64,000 nucleotides of DNA, taken from contig NC_045441.1 in NCBI RefSeq assembly GCF_002776525.5, positions 122,431,655 to 122,495,654 of the forward strand, written 5' to 3'. The translations under genes and the position numbers were made by a program. The notes under the pieces are model-generated. The model searched no databases and was not told the origin of the DNA. It worked only from the letters and a program-made list of their open reading frames with translations. Each line of letters begins with the position of its first letter. The first letter of the stretch is position 1. Shown one piece after another: positions 32,310 to 44,127 of the stretch. The stretch is from Piliocolobus tephrosceles. Lineage: Eukaryota; Chordata; Mammalia; Primates; Cercopithecidae.

Positions 32310-33615
32310 CAACATTTATGTAGTCTCTATGTATTGAGTGTCTACTTTGTGTTGAGGATTGTTCTGGATTTTCAGGTATAGAAGTGAAGAAAACAGAAAT
32401 GTTTCTTTTTTTATTTTTTATTATACTTTAAGTTCTAGGGTACATGTGCACAACGTGCAGGTTTGTTACATATGTATACATGTGCCATATTGGTGTGCTA
32501 CACCCATTAACTTGTCATTTATATTAGGTATATCTCCTAATGCTATCCCTCCCTCCTCCCCACTCCCCACAATAGGCCCTGGTGTGTGATGTTCCCTTTC
32601 TTGTATCCAAGTGATCTCATTGTTCAATTCCCACCTATGAGTGAGAACATGCGGTGTTTGGTTTTCTGTTCTTGAGATAGTTTGCTTCCACCTGCATCCA
32701 TGCCCCTACAAAGGACACGAACTCATCCTTTTTTATGACTGTATAGTATTCCATGGTGTATATGTGCCACATTTTCTTAATCCAGTCTCACTGATGGACA
32801 TTTGGGTTGATTCCAAGTCTTTGCTATCGTGAATAGTGCCGCAGTAAACATACGTGTGCATGTGTCTTTATAGCAGCATGATTTGTAATCCTTTGGGTAT
32901 ATCCCCAGTAATGGGATGGCTGGGTCAAATGGTATCTCTAGTTCTAGATCCCTGAGGAACCGCCACACTGTTTTCCACAATGGTTGAAGTAGTTTACAGC
33001 CCCACCAGCAGTGTTAAAAGTGTTCCCATGTCTCCACATCCTCTCTAGCACCTGTTGTTTCCTGACTTTTTAATGATTGCCATTCTAACTGGGAAAACAC
33101 AAATATTTCTGTTCTTGTGGAGCTTACATTCTACTCGGGGGAGACAGACTATAGACTATAAGTGAATATATGAGTAAAGTGTGGTATAGCAGATGGTGGG
33201 AAGTGCTACATACACCCCCACCCCCCCAAGGAGGGGAGACTAGGGAGTTGCTGTTTTAGCTGGGTTGGCCAGACAGGACTTCACTGAGGTACTATATGAG
33301 CCAACATCTGAAGGAGGTTAGGGAGAGTGTCAGGAAGAGCATTCCAGGAAGAAAGGAAGCAGGTGCCCAGATCCTAAGGCAGGGGCATGATGGAGGTTGG
33401 GAGCAGCAGCAAGGTGGTTGGTGAGGTTGAAGCAAAATGAGGCATGGGGAGAGTGGCAGGAGAGAGATGAGAGAGCTAGGGCATGTGGTATGGTGGGTGG
33501 GTGGATGGAAGTCACGTAGGGTCTTGTAGGTCACTGGAAAGACATTGATTTTAACTATTGGTATTGATTGTAAGGCTTTGAGCACAGGAATAACATGGTG
33601 TGGCTAACATTTTAA
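32310..33615 (-). mobile_element. L2, antisense strand, split by an L1
   Basis: The part before the L1 (TGTATTGAGTGTCTACTTTG, GGATTGTTCTGGATTTTCAGG) continues after it (GTTCTTGTGGAGCTTACATTC, GGGGGAGACAGACTATAGAC, GGTGGTTGGTGAGGTTGAAG). It extends to the repeat block AGGAATAACATGGTGTGGC near 33580-33605. Confidence 0.75.
32407..33092 (-). mobile_element. 5'-truncated L1PA element, antisense, inside an L2
   Basis: About 686 bp: reverse poly-A end, 3' UTR, and the ORF2 C-terminal part up to near the cysteine-rich region. Flanked by GAAAACAGAAATGTTTCT (32389-32406) and GAAAACACAAATATTTCT (33093-33110), 16 of 18 matching. The ORF2 remnant is frameshifted (for example after PKCPSV near 32780). 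Confidence 0.93.
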
Positions 33616-33740
33616 AAGGCCCACTCTAGCTGCTGTGTTGGGAATAGATTTCAGTGGGGACCAAGGCAAATGAAGATGTTCATATTTGTCCGTTGCCACC
33701 TTTTAAAGCTTGAGACCACAGAACTGTTTATGCTTCCCAT

Positions 33741-34020
33741 TTGAGACAGAGTCTGCCTCCATCACCCGGGCTGGTGTGCAGTAGCACCATCATGAGTCAC
33801 CGTAGCCTCGATCTCCCAGACTCAGGTGATCCTCTTGCCTCAGCCTTCTGAGTAGTTGGGACCATAGGTGCGTTCCACCATGCCTGGCTAATATTTGATT
33901 TTTTTGCAGGGACTGGGTCTCTGTATGTTGCCCAGGATGGTCTCATACTCCATCAAGTGATCCTTCTGCCTTGGTCTCCTAAAGTGCTGGGATTAGAGGT
34001 GTGAGCCACTGTGCGTGGCC
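33741..34020 (-). mobile_element. Alu (AluJ-like), antisense strand
   Basis: GAGACAGAGTCTGCCTCCATC, CAGTAGCACCATCATGAGTCAC and CTCCTAAAGTGCTGGGATTAG. Older diverged full-length copy without a clear poly-T. Confidence 0.9.
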
Positions 34021-34177
34021 TACACGTCTCATTTTTTGACATTACTTTCATATATTGATTTATATTATATTGGTAGATTCTATGTTTTTGAGGATAAAAA
34101 TGAGCTGACAGATGGATTTAACTTTCTTCCCTGATGGTCCAAGCTTTTTTTAAAAAAAATTTAATCATTGATTTATT

Positions 34178-34365
34178 TTAGAGATAGGATTTCACTCTGT
34201 TGTCCAGGCTGGAGTGTAGTGGTACCATCATAGCTCACTGCAGCCTCAAACTCCTGAGCTCAGGGAATCCTCCTGCCTCAGCCTCTTGAGTAGCTGGGAT
34301 TACAGGCACTCACTACCATGCCTAGCTAATTTTAAAATTGTTTTTGTAGAGTCGAGATCTCAACA
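34178..34365 (-). mobile_element. Truncated AluJ-like element, antisense
   Basis: GAGATAGGATTTCACTCTGTTG to TTTTTGTAGAGTCGAGATCTC. The second half (left monomer end) is missing. Confidence 0.85.
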
Positions 34366-35786
34366 GAAGGCTCATAGGCTCAGCCTTGATACCATGTACA
34401 ATTGATCAGGTCAAGTAATATGGACGATAAGCAAAATAATTGGGCAGTTCTATTACTTTTGAATGCATTGTAAACTTTCTCAAAATGAGATGTTATTGCA
34501 TTGGTAAACCTCCAAATTCCATAGGTCTTGCCAGTTCTCTCATAATAATGACCGACCAGCTTATTGTAGCAGCAGCACCAAAATAGATGGATATGAGTTG
34601 AGACTAATTGGGGATTTGGGCCAAATGAATTGGTGTGTTTCTCTATGGTGTACTTAGGTGAATGAGATGACCCTCAGATTTCTTTAAAGTTACAGAGTAG
34701 TCTAATGCTTATCATTGGAGCAGGGTAGGTTGAAGGGAGATACCTGGCTTTGTTGTGATGTGCACACAAGCACTTAACATTTCATCCCAATTTTGACCAC
34801 CTTGTTGGTACTAGATCAAGTTTTGAATCTCATTTTTCTTGCCTATAATGAGAAATAACTGTACACGATTATTCAAGTGAAGTTGTTAGGGCTTAATCAT
34901 TGAGTAATGAAACATTTATTATTTAATATATGCCTAAAATAATTCTGGCTTTTAAATGAGATTATACCTTGAAAGGTAGAATTAGAACGAGGAATAGCCT
35001 TAATATTAAAAATGTCCTAGTAGAACAACAAGGCTTGGTAGGAAGTTATTTACAGCCCAAATATAAGATGGAAAATTCTAGCCACTTGTATGAGAAAGGG
35101 AGAAGGCCTTTGGTTTCTAGAAATGGACATGCTAAACAGTGGGTAATAATGAGATATAATTTTAAATGTGTGCAGCACTCTAGAGCACATTAATGCAGTC
35201 GCAGGAACCATGAGGTGATCTTTCCATTAAGTTCAGGTGTGTGTGTATTTGTGTACCGTATTTAGGCTCTGCAGCTCAAAGGAAGGTATTGGAAAGCGTT
35301 GAGGGGAGCCTCTTAGAATTTCAGACCTTAGAATGGCAACTGAAAAAACCTGGGGAAAGAAAGCACAGGCAATACAAGTTTGAAGGTAATTTAAAAATGA
35401 TCTATAGTTCTAAAAGGCTTTTAAACAGAACAATGAATGGTATTTCCAAGGTTTGTTCTTTCTAGGTGCTTTCTATAAGACTCCATGGAAAAAATTGGGT
35501 TGGTCTCTTATGGCAGGAGAAAACCTATGATAGTGCTTATATGTAGATTTACTTTTGCCAACAAAATTCCACAAAAACAAAGAAGACATCTCAATATTTT
35601 ATACTTTTAAAATTAAGAATGATGTCCACACATTAATTTTCATTTACTATCCTTGCCTCATAGAGAATTTTTCGGGATATTTCTAGTCTATAGTTTCAAT
35701 GAGCTGTTTGCACGTTGTTGTATTTTATTACAGATCATATGCATACGCAGAGGCATTCCCTCACTTCTTTATCTTTTCATTGATCC
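34366..35786. other. Intron 2 segment, no recognised element
   Basis: Apparently single-copy. Open segments at 34969-35193 and 35241-35465 have no family I recognise and no paired splice sites in phase. Confidence 0.4.
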
Positions 35787-35803
35787 AAATTCAGTACTTT
35801 TCT

Positions 35804-36107
35804 TTCTTTTTTTTTTTTTTTTTGGAAACAGAGTCTCGCTCTGTTGCCCAAGCTGGAGTGCAATGGTGCGATCTTGGCTCACTGCAACCTCCGCCTCCCG
35901 GGTTCAAATGATTCTCCTGCCTCACCTTCCAAAGTAGCTGGGATTATAGGCACCCACCACCACACCTAGCTAATATTTATATTTTTTAGTAGAGGTGCGG
36001 TTTTACCATGTTGGCCAGGCTGGTCTTGAACTCCTGACCTCAGGTAATCTGCCCAACTTGGCCTCCCAAAGTTCTGGGGTTACAGGGAAGAGCCATCACG
36101 CCCAGCC
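35804..36107 (-). mobile_element. Alu, antisense strand
   Basis: Full-length (poly-T, GAAACAGAGTCTCGCTCTGTTG, ending CACGCCCAGCC), bracketed by the exact 17-bp repeat AAATTCAGTACTTTTCT (35787-35803 and 36108-36124). Confidence 0.97.
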
Positions 36108-36724
36108 AAATTCAGTACTTTTCTGAGTTTATGACTTAAAAGTTATGACCTTCCGCAGGCCTGTGTGTATCAGCCCCTCTCCCTATATATATCTCTCTCA
36201 TCTTCCTCTCACAAATGCTAAGGCAGTTTTATTCAAAGCCCCACTTTGTTTTTCTCACCTCTATCTTTTCCAAGAGAGGGCTGCAAAAATCTCAACTTCT
36301 CTGCCGTCTGTATCATCTCACATTTCTATTCACAATAGCCTCTTGAGCCCTGTTTTCCTTCTTTTCTCTTTTTCTAATAGTCTCTAGTTAGGGTGACTTG
36401 TAGTTTTTGTGAAATTCTAGCTATTGCTGAACAGGTGATTATGAGCAACTGTGAAGTTACTAAAACTCTGAGAAAACAAAGGAAATTTGTCTCTGACTTG
36501 ATGTCGTGGTTTGAACAACCTGACTTTTCATGCATTTGTTTAAGGAAGAAACGGAGTAACATAATTTTTCAATCTTAATTATACTTATACGTTAAATAGA
36601 ATGAAATGAAAATACTGTCATCACATTTATAAAAGTAAAACAGAGTTTTGAGAAATAAATGATTCATTGTTATTTGATACTTTTCTAACATTTGAATGTT
36701 ATTATTCATTGATGGGTATAGCCC

Positions 36725-37761
36725 TGTTTCTTCCCATTAAAAAAAAAATTATTTTTTAATTTAAAAAAATTGACAAAAATTACGTATGTTTGTAATAGAC
36801 AGCATGATGTTTTGAAATACATATACATTGTGGAATGGCTAAACCAAGCTAATTAACATACATATCACCTCACATGCTTGTCAGGTATTTGTGGTGAGAA
36901 TACTTAGAATCTACCTTTTCTTCAATTTTCAAGCATACAATACATTGTTATTAACTGCAGTCACCGTGTTGTACAATGGGTTTCTTGAACTTACTTCTCT
37001 TGTCTAACTGAAGTATTGTGTCATTTGACCAACATCTTCTCAACCCGTCCTCTCACTCCGAGCCCCTGGTAACTACTGCTCTACTTTCTGCTTCTATGAG
37101 TTTGACTATTTTAGATTCTACATGTAAGGGAGATGATACAATATTCATCTGTCTGTGTCTGGCTGATTTCACTTCACATAATGTCCTCCAGGTTCATCCG
37201 TGTTGTTGCAAATGACAAGAGTTCCTTTTGTTTTTGAGACAGGGTCACACTCTGTTGTCCAGGCTGGAGTAAATGGCGTGGTCTTGGGGCTCACTATAGC
37301 CTTGACTTACTGAGCTCAGGCGATCCTCCCGCCTCAGTCCCTCTGCTATCTGGGACCACAGGTGCATGCCACTATGCCCAGCTAATTTTTTGTGGAGATG
37401 GGTTTTCACCGGGTTGCCCAGGCTGGTTTCAAACCCCTGGGCTCAAGTGATCTACCCACTTCAGGCTCCCAAAGTGGTGGGATTCGGGCAGGTGTGAGCC
37501 ACCATGCCCGAACAGATTTCCTTCTTTTTAAATGCTGAATGGCATTCCATTGTGCTTATACCATATTTTCTTTTTTCATTCATCTGTTGATGGATACTTA
37601 GGCTGCAGTGATCACGGGAGTGCAGATATCTCTTTGACATATTGACTTCAATTCCTTTTGATATAGACCCTATAGTGAGATTGTTGGATCATATGGTAGT
37701 TCTCTTTTTTCATTTTTTGAGGAAACTCCATACTATTTTCCACAGTGGCTGTATTTTCCAT
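36725..37761 (-). mobile_element. L1 (L1PB/L1MA-like), antisense, split by an Alu
   Basis: Reverse L1 3' end: AATTGACAAAAATTACGTATG, CATACAATACATTGTTATTAAC, CCTCCAGGTTCATCCGTGTTG, then after the Alu GCTGAATGGCATTCCATTG, CTGTTGATGGATACTTAGGC and GGATCATATGGTAGTTCTC. Truncated at the ORF2 C-terminal region. Confidence 0.85.
37213..37511 (-). mobile_element. Alu, antisense, inside an L1
   Basis: GAGACAGGGTCACACTCTGTTG to CCACCATGCCCG, AluJ/S-like. The flanks AGAGTTCCTTTTG and AGATTTCCTTCTT are a probable diverged duplication, and the L1 continues in register. Confidence 0.9.
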
Positions 37762-38045
37762 CTTTATTGAGGTATAGTTTACGTACAGTAAAATGCCATA
37801 TTTTCAGCATGCAGTGCAATGAGTTTTGGCAAACGTATATATCACTGAATGTGTTACCATCACCCCAGGGTTCTCTCCTGCCTCTTTGCAGTCGGTTCTC
37901 TCTCACATCCTGCTCCAAGCAACTACTGATTGGAATTCTGGCACTATGGATTAGTTTTGCCTGTTCTGGAACTTTGTATGTTATGCCCTCTTTTGTGTCT
38001 AGCTTCTTTTGGTTGGCATAATGTTTTTGTGATTCTTCATTATTT
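37762..38045 (-). mobile_element. Old L1 3' end (L1M-type), antisense
   Basis: TTTATTGAGGTATAGTTTACG, AGTGCAATGAGTTTTGGCAAAC, GTTACCATCACCCCAGGG and CTTCTTTTGGTTGGCATAATG form the usual reverse 3'-end pattern of old L1s. It directly abuts the younger L1 before it. Confidence 0.75.
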
Positions 38046-38660
38046 CTTCCTTTTTGTGGCTGGCTGACCCTATCCCCCAACTTCTAAAATAACATTTTTT
38101 TACGACTGTGACTTTCTAATCATAAAGCAGAAACCTCAGGGCAATTTAGTATTAAAAGTTCCTGTAGTTTTCTTGGTCTGTAGCTTTGTTACCTCGGTTT
38201 AGAGAATCTTGGCGTGGTCATTTTCTACACAGCCTGATGCCAGTTGTTTACCCCCGACAAATTCTGCTTCACTTTTCTTTCCATGTAGTAAGCAAAAGTG
38301 AGGAGTGAGCTGATTACATTGTACATATCCTAGTGTGAAATGACACAGTTGTCTTTTTCCAATCATATAGGAGTTTGCCAAGCTTTACTGACACCCTGTA
38401 AGTTTGTCCCCCACTCTCGATCAAGAGCCTAGTTGGGTGTTGTATGACATAAAATTTATTTTTAACTGTTTCCATGGTAACCATTACACATAGAGGAAAA
38501 AGCTGAGAACTATATTAGCAAGGTGATATGAGCAGGATATCAGAAATCAAGATTCTAACAGATTTGAAGTAAGATTTAAAATGGAATGATTTAATAGCTG
38601 GAGTCCTTAACCTAGAGACTAAGAACTCCAGTAGAATCTAGGAATGGCTTTTAGAGAGAT

Positions 38661-38952
38661 GCTTTTTTTTTTGAGACACAGTCTTGCTCTGTCACCCAGG
38701 CTGGAGTGCAGTGGTGCAATCTCAACTCACTGCAAGCTCTGCCTCCCAGGTTCATGCCATTCTCCCGCGTCAGCCTCCGGAGTAGCTGGGACTACAGGCG
38801 CCCGCCTCCACGCCCAGCTAATTTTATTTTTGTATTTTTAGTACAGAGGGGGTTTCACCTTGTTAGCCAGGATGGTCTCTATCTCCTGACCTCGTGATCT
38901 GCCCGCCTTGGCCTCCCAAAGCCCTGGGATTACAGGTGTGAGCCGCCGGCCG
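38661..38952 (-). mobile_element. Alu (AluY-like), antisense strand
   Basis: T-run, GAGACACAGTCTTGCTCTGTC, GCAAGCTCTGCCTCCCAGG and TAGCCAGGATGGTCTCTATC; ends GCCGCCGGCC. Flanked by GAGAGAT on both sides (38654-38660, 38953-38959). Confidence 0.94.
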
Positions 38953-39474
38953 GAGAGATATGTTTAAAAGTCAAATAAAGCCACAAATGATGATAAAAGA
39001 CTGGACTCTCCTACCTCATCCTACCCTAGTCCCAGTTCCAACATCTCAGAGGCGCCAACTTTTACTCTTTTAGTTTTTCTTTTTTAGGTATTTCTGTTTC
39101 TAATAGTATGCTTGTGCTGTGTGTGTTTTTTTTAAATGTTATGTATTAACTTCCAATTACTGAAGATGAGGCCTTAGCTCGCTTCCCAATCTCTCCCCAT
39201 CCTGCCACATCCTCTTCCTTCATCCTCTCTATATAGTTGTATTCTAGTTTTGGTTAAATAGATGATCAGTGCTTGCCTTCCTATAACTACACTAATATGT
39301 ACATCTAAGCCATACAGCATACTGTGATTATGTTTTTTCTTGTGTGCTCGTGTTGTTGTTTTCCTGGACTTACTGATTGGATAGTCCTGTTACCTTTCTT
39401 CTGTATTATGTTTCCTGGATCCCTTGTTTCTTCTCTTCTGTTTTCGCTTGTAGTGGTGGAACACATTCTTCAGT

Positions 39475-39870
39475 AGTTTGCTGAGATATGGTGCATACAA
39501 AGTTGAGTTTTTGAGAGCTTGCAAGCCTGAAAATGTCTTTATTCTTTCCTCATACTTGATTGATAGTTCTTCTGGGAAATAATTCTTTCTTAAAATTTTG
39601 AAGGTTTATCGTTCCTTTGTCTTGTAGCTTTTAATGTTGCTGCTGAGAGAAATCTGATGTCATTCTGATTCACAAGGCTTTGTATAGGTCCTGGTTTTTC
39701 CTTTTTTTCTTTGACAGCTTTTGTGATTGTCTCTCTATCCCTTGTGTTCTTACATGTCAGAATAATGTGTCCTGACTTGGGCCTTTTTGCCTTCCATTTT
39801 CTTGAGCACTTGGTGTGCCTTTTCAATCTGAAAACTTAGGTTTTGGCATGTTCTGGCATTTTTTTTTCTT
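39475..39870 (-). mobile_element. LINE-derived fragment (L1M or HAL1, ORF1-like), antisense
   Basis: GCAAGCCTGAAAATGTCTTTATTC, TTGATTGATAGTTCTTCTGGG, TTAATGTTGCTGCTGAGAG and CCTTTTCAATCTGAAAACTTAGG resemble a common old LINE segment that I associate with HAL1/L1M. The assignment is by memory of the pattern. Confidence 0.45.
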
Positions 39871-39902
39871 TCTTCTTTTTTTATTACAAAAAAAAAAAAA
39901 AA

Positions 39903-40182
39903 AGAGCTGGAGTCTTGCTTTGTTGCCTAGGCTGGATGCAGTGGAACGATCATGGCTCTCTGCAGTCTCAACTTCCTGGGCTCCAGTGATCTCCTAACTC
40001 AGCCTCCTGAATAGCTGGGACTACAGGCCTGTGCCACCATATCCGGCTGATTTTTTAATTTATTGTAGAGACAGAGTCTCCCTGTGTTGCCGGAGTTGGT
40101 CTTGAACTCGTGAGCTCCAGCAGCCCTCCACCTTAGCCTCCCAAAGTGCTGGGATTATAGTGAGACACTGCCCTGGGCAGGA
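39903..40182 (-). mobile_element. Alu (AluJ-like), antisense strand
   Basis: AGCTGGAGTCTTGCTTTGTTG to ATTATAGTGAGACACTGCCC. The unusual A-run at 39888-39904 sits where poly-T is expected. Confidence 0.88.
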
Positions 40183-40822
40183 AGTTTTTTAAAAAAATTA
40201 TTTAATTATTTTTTAACTTTTTTTCTCCACTCCATTTTTTTCACTTTTCCTTACTTGGAATTAAGAGAGGTTACAAGGTCTTCTTATTCAAGACTTTTTT
40301 TTTTTTTTTAACATGGGAGAGTTTCATAGAAGCATGATTTAGGTGTTGTCATGAAGTTGTAGGAAGGGATTAGGTGCTTTCTCAAGAAACCTTTTAATCT
40401 TAGTATTTTGTCCTCATATTTTCCATACTTGTTGGATGAATGCTGAAATTTAGTTTTGTAATCACCAGAGGCATAGTGTCAGTGAATATTTTCATCACCA
40501 CATCAAATCTTGTAGAAGAACAATACAGATTTTCAGTTATCAAAAGTATGGTAGACTCTCTGCGCTGATGGACATGTCCCATGTATTGATGAGGGTTTGG
40601 ATTATACAGGTGGGCGCATTTGCCGAAACTTACCATGTGGTACACTTGAGATGCATTCATGGATAAATTTTACCTCAAACAAAAACCAGAAACAAAACTG
40701 CAAAGAAATATTTAAACTCAAATTTAAATAACATACATGTGAAGACTATCAAAAATATATGAAAGTAGTTCTGTGAATTTTGAAAGATCATGGTTTTTAA
40801 AATTTTTCCAGATTGCTGGAAA

Positions 40823-40879
40823 ATGGCTGTCATTCCATTCTGTCATGGCTGTCATTTCCATTTTCCAAAAATGGAAAAT
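40823..40879. repeat. 22-bp direct repeat followed by a short hairpin
   Basis: ATGGCTGTCATTCCATTCTG (40823) is repeated at 40845 as ATGGCTGTCATTTCCATTTT. The end of the second copy forms an 8-bp inverted repeat, ATTTTCCA/TGGAAAAT, around AAAA. Confidence 0.8.
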
Positions 40880-41359
40880 TTTCAATTAGGGGAGCAAATA
40901 AAAACTTACTCCTATCACGTGCATCACAACTACCTCCTCCATTCCTCTCCTCTCCCTTTTATTTTGTCATGTTTTGTGTATGCTAGTTGCTATACCGTGC
41001 AGATCTACAGGTGGTGGAGGTTGTCTTATTTAGTATCTAATAATCAGAATGCAAGGCAAAAAAGCCTTGGTACGTCCGTTTATTTTGAGATTATCTCTGG
41101 ATGTGCCTACTCTCTTTTGGAAGCTGGGGTTATTTTTATTTTAGTCAGTTAAGTTGAGCACCCAGTTTCTTGGTTTTAAACTTCAGCTGGAGTTCTAGAG
41201 CTAGAAGCATGGACCAAGTGACCTATCAGCTGGATAGAAGATTTGCAGGGATTGGGGAAGGTATAATAGCATGGACTCTCACACTGATCACTCCCCTTTT
41301 AGGTATATTAATATTTATGAGGTACTTCATGTTTTCAGAGTGCTTTCTCTTTAGTAATT

Positions 41360-41391
41360 TTTTCTAGATTACTCAAAGGTAATCTAGAAAA
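41360..41391. repeat. Perfect 13-bp inverted repeat upstream of exon 3
   Basis: TTTTCTAGATTAC (41360-41372) and GTAATCTAGAAAA (41379-41391) pair exactly around a 6-base loop, about 240 bp before exon 3. Confidence 0.92.
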
Positions 41392-41633
41392 GGTAGGTTG
41401 GGAGTAGTTTTTCTCATTTCATGGGAGAGAAATTAGAGAGAGGTGGAGATGTGCCCAAGTGAGTCTATGTCAGAACCAGGATTAGAATTTTGGAGGCAGA
41501 CCAAGGAGAGTAAGTGGCAGTGGGAATTAGGAATTGCTACATACAGTAGTACCAGTGAAGACTACTAACCAGATTATAGGTTTAGACTGGCAAGACTTTG
41601 GACTGACCCAAGACTGAATCTGTTTTATTGTAG

Positions 41634-41828
41634 GTAAAAGAGAACCTGCTTTCATGCAAGATGCTGCTGCACTGCAAACGGGATGAGCTTCGGAAACTAT
41701 GGATTGAAGGAATTGAGCATAAGCATGTCCTGAACTTGCTGGATGAAATTGAGAATATCAAGCAAGTGCCTCAAAAGCTGGAACAGTGCATGGCCAGCAA
41801 GCACTATCTCAGTGCCACTGACATGCTG
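41634..41828 (+). CDS. EXOC4: EXOC4 exon 3, residues 93-157
   Basis: The acceptor is CTGTTTTATTGTAG, then GTAAAAGAGAACCTG encodes VKENL. The exon continues LLSCKMLLHCKRDELRKLW and ends SATDML at CTG|GTAAGA, a strong donor. It is 195 nt, phase 0 at both ends, so skipping would delete 65 residues in frame. This is the helical heart of the N-terminal Sec8 domain (for example HVLNLLDEIENIKQVPQKLE), which in the family contributes to the inter-subunit helical core and leads into the rod-like repeats. The next known residues (VSAVESLEGPL) are not encoded anywhere in the window, so exon 4 lies beyond 64000. Confidence 0.97.
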
Positions 41829-42929
41829 GTAAGAGAACAGCCTGTGCTAAGGGTCATTTTTGTTAAGACGTGAAAGTACTCTCTTTTGTTCTCTCTAAAT
41901 CCTGTAATGCGTGTAGCCCATTACAAACTGCCCTCTTGGGATGCATGAGCCCTTGCAGGTGAAGCCTGGCTGGTTCTCTTTCTAATCCCAGTGTTTGAAA
42001 TGGTAGGTGATTATTATTTATGTATTATCTGCCTTTGTAACAATGGGAAGAAATGTAATAGTAAGAAACCAGTACTTAAATCAGGTTAGAATGGTAATGA
42101 GAGGTGTTTTTTAGCTTCAGAGGAAAATAGTTAATGAATCCAATTTTAAAGAATGAAATCTACATGATACAGAACTTCTGAAGATTTATAGACTAGTGTT
42201 CCACACATTTTTTTGAAGAAATTTTTACATTAGGGCTTTGTTCTTTTCCTTGAAACTGATAAGAAATAAAATTTTGGGAGACTAATGCTGGAAGCAACTT
42301 TATTGAGCAAGAGTACTCCACAATCTAGCCTTTAGCTTCTATCTTAGTCCTTTGTGTATGCTCCTTTTTGAATTGCTGAAAGTTCCCAGAAGGATGCAGT
42401 TAGTGGTTCATGTGGCTGAGTGTCAAGAAGATGAATAAAAAATAGAAATACAGAGTTTGTTCCCTAATAATCCTAACTTTCCCAGGGCCTGTGGCTCTTA
42501 GAGAGGGCTGCTCTTTCCCCCTTCCCTTCTACCCACCCAGTCCCGCTTCCATCTCATTCAGAGTTGGTGAAGGAAGCGCTCTATAGGAGCTCTCAGCAGC
42601 AGATGGGCTGTATTTGAATTGTTGTTTTTTTCTTCCTCACAGTAGGTGAAAGCTCTTTACCGTTGTTTCACCAAATTAGATTGGCTTTAACACTGGAAAA
42701 AACACTGAGGAGAATTGGTAGGGACACAGATTAAATGCTCTAAGTGGTTCTGATTCATTCAGACTTCCAAGAAGAATTTTGCTAAAAGTCCTTCTTAAGA
42801 AGCTTTTTAAGGAAATTTGGTAACCAAGGAGTGAGAAGTGCCATGATATTCTATGAGATATTAAAACCTGGTTATGTGATAAGACTGAATGGTCAGTTTC
42901 CACAGTGGAAGGAGATTAATAATGGTTGG

Positions 42930-43045
42930 CCCTTGGCTGGCAGTTTGAGGCTGCAGTGAGTCATGATCGTGCCACTGTACTGCAGCCTGGGCGATAGAGC
43001 AAGACTCTGTCTCAAAAAGAATCCCAAAAAAACAACAAAAAAAGA
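42930..43045 (+). mobile_element. Alu 3' fragment, sense strand
   Basis: GAGGCTGCAGTGAGTCATGATC, CACTGTACTGCAGCCTGGGC and an A-rich end with CAAAAAAACAAC. Only the right-monomer end is present. Confidence 0.88.
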
Positions 43046-44127
43046 TTGACTCTTGGCAGTGACAAAAGAATTGGTTATTTTCAGCATCTTATTCAAAGTG
43101 GCTTCTTCTTTAGTAATAGTGACTATAGGGTGTCTGGTAGAAAAAAATTACTTTTCACCTTTAGTGTTGATTTATGCATTATGAATGCATATTTGTGCTA
43201 AATCATCAAGATTCAGCAATCAGATAAGCATGTATATATTTGTGTAGCAAATATACATCTATTTGAATCACGATTTTTTGGAGTGGGCTTGCTTTTAAGT
43301 AAGTGCCACAGATTAAAATAGGTTGTTAGAATTTATTTGTTAATTATGTTCATTTAGGATTTCAGATTTTTGTGTAATGGTCTTTGTAGGGCTAATTTAT
43401 TTACTTAAGGGCTAATCAATTTATTTACTTAAAGGCTAATCAATAATGAATACTGTTCCTTTTTTTCTAACATATTTTCCTCAAGACTCATTAAATAACT
43501 TCTTTAAATTCTTGGTTGTAAGTTACAGAAACTCACCTCTAGCTAGCTTAAGTGAAAAGAATTGTTTGACTCATGTAACCAGTCTACCAAAGGAACAGGA
43601 GTGTATGTGGAATGTCACCTGTGTGTTTTCTCTGCATACCCTCTTCACTGTTCTATTGAAGACTGGTCTCTTCATGTGTGAGGGAGGAGGTTGGGTATTG
43701 GGAGAAAACAGGGGGCACAGGCTATGTCTACATCTTTCCACCTTTACAGAAGAAAATACTCTTTTTTTTTTTTTTTTTTTCCCCGTAATTCAGAAATCTA
43801 GGGTTAGGAGCTAGATTGAGCCAGGTTAGGTATGATAATCATCAATAAAACTATCTGGTTGGGGCAGTGGGGGTGGAATGGGGAGAAAGAACAGTGATGT
43901 CCAGAAAAGAGTGAGTGTGTAAGACACATTTTCTGGAGGTTTTGTTTCGTTTTCTGTTTGGTTGTTTATATATTCTAGATACTAATTCTTCTTGTGTGTT
44001 AGATGGATTGCAAATATCTTCTCCCAATTGGGGATTTATCTTTTTCCTTTGTTTACAGTGTCTTTGTTATAAAGAAATTAAAAATTTTAATGCAAAACAA
44101 TTTCTGAGTATTTTTTGTTATGTGATT

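Larger units (their letters stand above)
28957..41633 (+). other. EXOC4: EXOC4 intron 2 (12,677 bp)
   Basis: From GTATTC at 28957 to TGTTTTATTGTAG at 41633. It is dense in antisense Alus, with an L2 split by an L1 and several old L1 pieces. Stretches in which I recognise nothing are 28957-29596, 30640-31070, 31254-32160, 34366-35786, 36125-36720, 38046-38650, 38960-39470 and 40190-41290. Confidence 0.95.

Noticed and set aside
39590..39826. Lys-rich minus-strand frame resembling a nucleic-acid-binding protein
   Set aside because: Lies in an old LINE-like fragment. The basic composition comes from A-rich repeat sequence.
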